Assembly (NCBI GenBank): GCA_023428335.1
Contig: JAEYYS010000058.1
Location: 1 to 16,549 of the forward strand
Direction of reading: 5' to 3'
Length of the DNA stretch: 16,549 nt
DNA from: Verrucomicrobiota bacterium
Lineage (GTDB): Bacteria > Verrucomicrobiota > Verrucomicrobiia > Verrucomicrobiales > Verrucomicrobiaceae
Within the stretch, counting starts at the first letter, position 1. Each line of letters opens with the position of its first letter. This document shows, piece by piece, positions 13,461 through 16,549 of the stretch. The notes under the pieces are model-generated. The model ran no database searches. It had not been told where the DNA came from and saw nothing but the letters and a program-made list of their open reading frames with translations. Both the position numbers and the translations under genes were made by a program.

Positions 13461-14375
13461 TCATTCCTCGGGCTGTGTGGTCGTCGCCTGCATTTTAACA
13501 GCACCTTCCTTGGCTTCGCTGGGGCCCTCAATTTTGTTGGTCGCTTCGACACGCGATTGGGCGGATTTGGCTTCAACGCTGGCCAGCTTGTTGGAAGCCA
13601 ACTGGTCCAGTTCCGCCAAGCCACCTGAGAGCAGTCCGGCCTTCCAATACCTGCCCAGATCCCGGATGACATCCTCAAGCCCATATTGATCGGTCGACGT
13701 CTCAAAACGTGACTGCATTTCCCCATAAATGCGCTCCTTCCTCAACTCCATGGCCTTGAGCACGGAACTCAGCGTCTGCTGTTGAAGCACCCGGTTGCTC
13801 ACGGACTCGCCCAAACCCTTTGCGCCCGTGGCAAGCGCCGCAAGACTCTTGGTGGCATGCGCCCCGTTGGTAATGACCGCCGAAGTTGTGAGACCCAAAT
13901 CAAAAAAGTCACTCCACAGCCTTGTGCCCGTCAGGTTCCGGCGCAGATGCTCATGGTAGATGTCATGGTTTTCATCAACCAGAGCCGCCATCTCTTTGGC
14001 GATCTGATTGCGGACGATGATTTTCCTCTCGATCACCATGGCTGTCTCGCTGCCAGATGCGTTCACCAGCCTCTTCCGCTCATCGCCTGCTAGGTCATAG
14101 ACATTCCGAAAATACATTGGCTGCGCGGCATCCACATAATCATATCGGGTCGGACTCAGGTAGGAACTGTAGTTCTCATTGCCCTTGTCCAGGCTTATGG
14201 CGCGATTCGGCACATTGAACCCGCGGGCAAAGGGCGTCCTCTTCATCAGACTTTTGCAGGAAGGAAGAAGTCCCAATGTGAATGCCACCAGAGCTAGCCG
14301 GCAAAGAACGCAAGCCGCCATGGCGGATTTGTGGTGATGGTTGGAAGCGTTTGTCATGTTTTTGTTCGGGATCAT
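13461..14375 (-). CDS. Predicted lipoprotein of unknown function
   Basis: A 304-residue protein from ATG 14375; in-frame ATGs at 14357 (residue 7) and 14321 (residue 19) are also plausible starts because the signal sequence is intact from either. A hydrophobic stretch (about 20-37) ends in the lipobox LLPSC with Cys40 as the lipidation site, so the mature protein is probably membrane-anchored. The rest is mostly helical and charged. Residues about 155-260 contain a small-residue-rich stretch (ITNGAHATKSLAALATGAKGL in part) and then KAMELRKERIYGEMQSRF. From memory this resembles a family of uncharacterised bacterial lipoproteins, but I cannot name a domain. The C-terminal tail is Ala/Glu/Thr-rich. 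Codon use is more mixed at third positions than in the neighbours, and the upstream region is AT-richer, so acquisition from elsewhere is possible. Confidence 0.75.
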   Translation of the reverse strand: MIPNKNMTNASNHHHKSAMAACVLCRLALVAFTLGLLPSCKSLMKRTPFARGFNVPNRAISLDKGNENYSSYLSPTRYDYVDAAQPMYFRNVYDLAGDERKRLVNASGSETAMVIERKIIVRNQIAKEMAALVDENHDIYHEHLRRNLTGTRLWSDFFDLGLTTSAVITNGAHATKSLAALATGAKGLGESVSNRVLQQQTLSSVLKAMELRKERIYGEMQSRFETSTDQYGLEDVIRDLGRYWKAGLLSGGLAELDQLASNKLASVEAKSAQSRVEATNKIEGPSEAKEGAVKMQATTTQPEE

Positions 14376-14391
14376 GTGGTTTCTTCTGAGG

Positions 14392-14428
14392 TTCCAGCCA
14401 GGGTGGTTGGAAAGGTTGGTGGCTGGAA
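14392..14428 (-). promoter_or_regulatory. 9-bp perfect inverted repeat just upstream of the lipoprotein gene
   Basis: TTCCAGCCA (14392-14400) and TGGCTGGAA (14420-14428) are exact reverse complements separated by 19 nt, 16-53 nt before the lipoprotein start. It could be an operator or a 5'-leader hairpin. Confidence 0.4.
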
Positions 14429-14484
14429 TCAGATGCCGGAAAAAATCATGCCAAAGTCAGGTTCACGCTTGAGTTGGGAAGGTT

Positions 14485-14496
14485 GAAGCATGCTTC
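14485..14496. repeat. 12-bp perfect palindrome nested in a 6-bp outer dyad
   Basis: GAAGCATGCTTC is self-complementary. It is flanked by TTGAGT (14469-14474) and ACTCAA (14504-14509), which pair with each other. Such nesting suggests a protein-binding site or cruciform rather than a transcript terminator. Confidence 0.4.
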
Positions 14497-14797
14497 GCCA
14501 CGGACTCAATTCATCGCTGTGCACGCCCCATTATCTAAGATTTTCATTCAAATTATTGTGTTTTATATCAAACCATGGGCACATTGAAATCAAAATCATA
14601 TTACGCATTTTGACCGATCGAATGATCGTCATAATGCTTAGCATATACTGATTTTTGAATGGTGCGGACCGTGGTCCATACAGACTCATCCGTGGCTCGG
14701 CCTCGCTTGGACTCCACTTGCCCCCATCTTGAAGAACGGGACCTCCCAATTGCCCGCACAAGAGTTCAAAAACCACGAGCAGGCCAAGAAAATGCCC

Positions 14798-14825
14798 TTG
14801 CAAAGGTGGCGGGATTGCTCATAAT
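14798..14825 (+). promoter_or_regulatory. Candidate promoter of the rpoA-rplQ operon
   Basis: TTGCAA (14798-14803; four of six) and CATAAT (14820-14825; five of six) are separated by 16 bp. Transcription would begin near 14832, giving a leader of about 107 nt before rpoA, unlike the near-zero leaders inferred elsewhere in the window. Confidence 0.5.
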
Positions 14826-14876
14826 TCCGCCCCCTTGCGAGCCGTCCATGCACTCGCCGTAGGTCTCCCGGTTTCT

Positions 14877-14921
14877 CCGCCTCTCCGAGGCGGCGGAAAG
14901 CTCGCCCGGGAGGTAACCCGG
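14877..14921 (+). promoter_or_regulatory. Two hairpins in the rpoA leader
   Basis: CCGCCTC-TCC-GAGGCGG (14877-14893) is a perfect 7-bp stem. CCGGG-AGGTAA-CCCGG (14906-14921) is a 5-bp stem whose loop displays AGG, a Shine-Dalgarno-like core extending from GGGAGG. That core is about 26 nt from the ATG, too far for ordinary use. The arrangement could be a translational control site, as known for ribosomal-protein operons, but no specific ligand motif is recognised. Confidence 0.35.
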
Positions 14922-14938
14922 CACCCCATCCACCCCAC

Positions 14939-16057
14939 ATGTCCGTCCGTCTAGCCCGATTCGAAATGCCGAATCGCCTCGTTCGCAACGAGGCCACCGC
15001 CACCGACACCTACGCGCAGTTCGTCGCCGAACCCTTCGACAAGGGTTACGGTCACACGATCGGCAACTCCCTGCGCCGCGTCCTGCTCTCCTCGCTGGAG
15101 GGCGCCGCCATCACCTCCGTGAAGATCCGCGGCGTTGAGCACGAGTTCAGCACCATCCCCGGCGTCCTCGAAGACGTCGTTCAGATCGTGCTCAACCTCA
15201 AGAAGGTGCGCTTCCACCACCACAGCGAAACCAAGGAGCCCCGCCTGCTGTCGATCAGCGCCGACAAGGAAGGCGTCGTCACCGCCGGCGACATCAAGGA
15301 AGACAACCACTACGAGGTCATCAACAAGGACCAGGTCATCTGCCACCTCGACCGCAAGGTGAAGTTTGAGTGCGAGTTCGAAGTCCGCGTCGGCCGCGGT
15401 TTCTCCTCCTGGGAGGAAAACAAGCGCCCGGACACCCCCATCGGTGTCATCCCGATCGACTCGATCTACAGCCCGGTCACCCGCGTCAAGTACGCCGTCG
15501 AAAATACCCGCGTCGGCCAGAACACCGACTATGACAAGCTGGTGCTCGACGTCTGGACCGACGGCCGCATCAGCCCGAGCGACGCCCTGCTGCAATCGGC
15601 CGCCATCCTGCGCCATCACCTCGACGTCTTCGTCAACTACGACGACAAGGCCATCGAGTTCGAAGCCGCTCCGGAAGCCCAGACCGAGGAAAACAGCGAG
15701 CTGCGCAAGCTGCTCAACATGAGCGTCAACGAGATCGAACTCTCGGTCCGCGCCGCCAACTGCCTCAACAACGCCAACATCACCTCCGTCGGCCAGCTGG
15801 CCATGAAGACCGAGGCCGAGATGCTGCGCTACCGCAACTTCGGCAAGAAGTCGCTCACCGAGATCAAGGAAAAGCTCTCCGAGCTTGGCCTGTCGCTCGG
15901 CATGAAGTTCGACTCCTCCCTGCTCGAGCCCTCCGCCGGCGGCTCGTCGCTGCTCGCCCGCAGCAGCATGATCGGCGACGACGATGAAGAAGCCGACATC
16001 ATGGGCTTCACCAGCCTCGTCGACAGCAACCTGCCCGACGTGGACGACGACGAATAA
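14939..16057 (+). CDS. rpoA: DNA-directed RNA polymerase subunit alpha
   Basis: A 372-residue protein. The N-terminal assembly domain (about 1-235) has the conserved GYGHTIGNSLRRVLLSS and GVEHEFSTIPGVLEDV stretches that dimerise alpha and contact beta and beta-prime. A flexible linker (about 236-254) leads to the C-terminal domain (about 255-323). The DNA-contact residues of E. coli alpha are kept by alignment: Arg271, Asn274 and Cys275 (VRAANCL), and Gly302, Lys304 and Ser305 (FGKKSLTEIK). UP-element or activator contact is therefore expected. The protein is about 40 residues longer than E. coli alpha because of a C-terminal tail ending in a strongly acidic stretch (GDDDEEAD and DVDDDE). rplQ follows after 33 bp as usual. 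The genes rpsM, rpsK and rpsD, which often precede rpoA, are not upstream here. Confidence 0.98.
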   Translation: MSVRLARFEMPNRLVRNEATATDTYAQFVAEPFDKGYGHTIGNSLRRVLLSSLEGAAITSVKIRGVEHEFSTIPGVLEDVVQIVLNLKKVRFHHHSETKEPRLLSISADKEGVVTAGDIKEDNHYEVINKDQVICHLDRKVKFECEFEVRVGRGFSSWEENKRPDTPIGVIPIDSIYSPVTRVKYAVENTRVGQNTDYDKLVLDVWTDGRISPSDALLQSAAILRHHLDVFVNYDDKAIEFEAAPEAQTEENSELRKLLNMSVNEIELSVRAANCLNNANITSVGQLAMKTEAEMLRYRNFGKKSLTEIKEKLSELGLSLGMKFDSSLLEPSAGGSSLLARSSMIGDDDEEADIMGFTSLVDSNLPDVDDDE

Positions 16058-16090
16058 TCCCGCCCGCCACCCCCTTCAGAACCACCCATC

Positions 16091-16510
16091 ATGAAACACG
16101 GAAGAAAAGTCCCCAAGCTCCAGCGCGAAGCCTCCCACCGGAAGGCCCTGCTGGCCAACCTCGCCTGCTCGCTGATTGAGCACCGCCGGATTCGCACCAC
16201 CCTGGCCAAGGCCAAGGCGCTGCGCCCCTACGCGGAAAAACTCGTCACCCTCGGCAAGCGCGGTGATCTGCATGCCCGCCGCCTCGCCGTGGCGACCCTG
16301 CGCCACAAGAGCACCGTCAAGAAGCTCTTCGAAGAAATCGCCGTCGCCTCCAAGGACCGCCAGGGCGGTTACACCCGCATCACCAAGCTCGGCCAGCGCC
16401 GCAGCGACTCCGCCCCGATGGCCTACATCGAGTGGGTCGACGCCTTCGTCCTGGCCGCACCGGCCACCGAAGAGGCCCAGCCGGAAGCCGCGGAAGCCAG
16501 CGCTTCCTGA
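16091..16510 (+). CDS. rplQ: 50S ribosomal protein L17
   Basis: A 139-residue protein starting MKHGRKVPKLQREASHRKAL, the standard L17 opening with its MRH-x-K-like basic start, followed by LLANLACSLIEHRRIRTTLAKAKALRPYAEKLVTLGK in consecutive conserved segments (LIEHRRIRTT, AKALRPYAEKL, YTRITKLGQRRSDSAPMAYIE). L17 sits near the peptide exit tunnel of the large subunit. The core ends near residue 120. An Ala/Glu-rich tail of about 18 residues (ATEEAQPEAAEASAS) makes it slightly longer than typical L17. It is co-transcribed with rpoA (33-bp gap); the ATG follows a CA-rich spacer without a Shine-Dalgarno sequence. Confidence 0.98.
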   Translation: MKHGRKVPKLQREASHRKALLANLACSLIEHRRIRTTLAKAKALRPYAEKLVTLGKRGDLHARRLAVATLRHKSTVKKLFEEIAVASKDRQGGYTRITKLGQRRSDSAPMAYIEWVDAFVLAAPATEEAQPEAAEASAS

Positions 16511-16549
16511 GCCCCTGCACGAACCCTGATCGCGCGGACGCCTTCCCGG

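Larger units (their letters stand above)
14376..14938. other. 563-bp intergenic region, AT-richer in the middle, rich in inverted repeats
   Basis: This gap separates the minus-strand lipoprotein gene from rpoA. The part around 14530-14660 is visibly AT-rich against the GC-rich surroundings. It holds a 9-bp inverted repeat (14392-14428), a 12-bp palindrome inside a wider 6-bp dyad (14469-14509), a dyad at 14612-14630, a near-palindrome GGACC-GT-GGTCC (14666-14677), and the rpoA promoter and leader. Short open frames inside it (for example 14531-14803 minus and 14659-14862 plus) show no recognisable protein features. No tRNA, rRNA or insertion-sequence end was recognised. Confidence 0.6.

Noticed and set aside
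11761..13464. A 567-codon minus-strand open frame opposite the aldehyde dehydrogenase
   Set aside because: It has a low-complexity Gly/Ala/Asp/Val translation typical of antisense frames in GC-rich genes.
14666..14677. GGACC-GT-GGTCC as a terminator
   Set aside because: The loop of two bases is too small for a stable RNA hairpin, and no gene end lies nearby; at most it is a protein-binding palindrome.
14531..14862. Short open frames in the rpoA upstream region (90 codons minus, 67 codons plus)
   Set aside because: There is no start context, recognisable domain or codon bias like the neighbours; they cover the AT-rich stretch and the rpoA promoter.

Overview
The window is a GC-rich bacterial chromosome segment with strong C/G preference at third codon positions and densely packed genes on both strands. 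The gene content points to the Verrucomicrobia/Planctomycetes side of the PVC group: tandem exported sulfatases, an internalin-type leucine-rich-repeat protein, and a zinc-ribbon/MotA-type channel followed by two ExbD-like proteins. This assignment is inferred from gene families; no rRNA is present to prove it.

Layout. (1) 1-5064, plus strand: the 3' part of a secreted-type LRR protein with a Pro/Ala/Lys linker, then a three-gene module of a MotA/TolQ/ExbB-family channel with an N-terminal zinc ribbon and two single-pass coiled-coil ExbD-like proteins. Only the second of these keeps the aspartate expected to carry protons. (2) 5105-6151, minus: a short 'core' methionine-synthase (MetE C-terminal domain) protein with all zinc ligands. 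(3) 6277-9096, plus: two exported formylglycine-type sulfatases in tandem. (4) 9136-10794, minus: an Lrp/AsnC regulator and a class I aminotransferase, arranged like the alaR-alaT pair of Bacillus. (5) 10933-13371, plus, divergent from (4): an FAH-family 2-keto-3-deoxypentonate dehydratase candidate and an alpha-ketoglutarate semialdehyde dehydrogenase, together the last two steps of a non-phosphorylative pentose pathway ending in 2-oxoglutarate. (6) 13461-14375, minus: a lipoprotein of unknown function, followed by an AT-richer intergenic stretch full of inverted repeats. (7) 14939-16510, plus: rpoA and rplQ, with their own promoter and leader.

The most interesting non-coding signal is promoter placement. 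For the first gene of four transcription units (MetE-like, sulfatase 1, Lrp, FAH) a TTG-type -35 box begins 34-38 nt before the start codon. In three of them a TAGNNT -10 box ends only 6-10 nt before it. That places the predicted transcription start at or within a few bases of the ATG, suggesting leaderless or nearly leaderless mRNAs. Consistent with this, almost no gene in the window has a Shine-Dalgarno sequence, and starts inside operons follow pyrimidine-rich spacers. rpoA is the exception, with a leader of about 107 nt containing hairpins.

The motor-like module is the best candidate for an under-described system. It has a four-helix channel with a cytoplasmic zinc ribbon and long helical tail, two non-identical ExbD-type subunits, and possibly the upstream LRR protein as an envelope partner. 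No CRISPR array, insertion sequence, tRNA or rRNA was seen.
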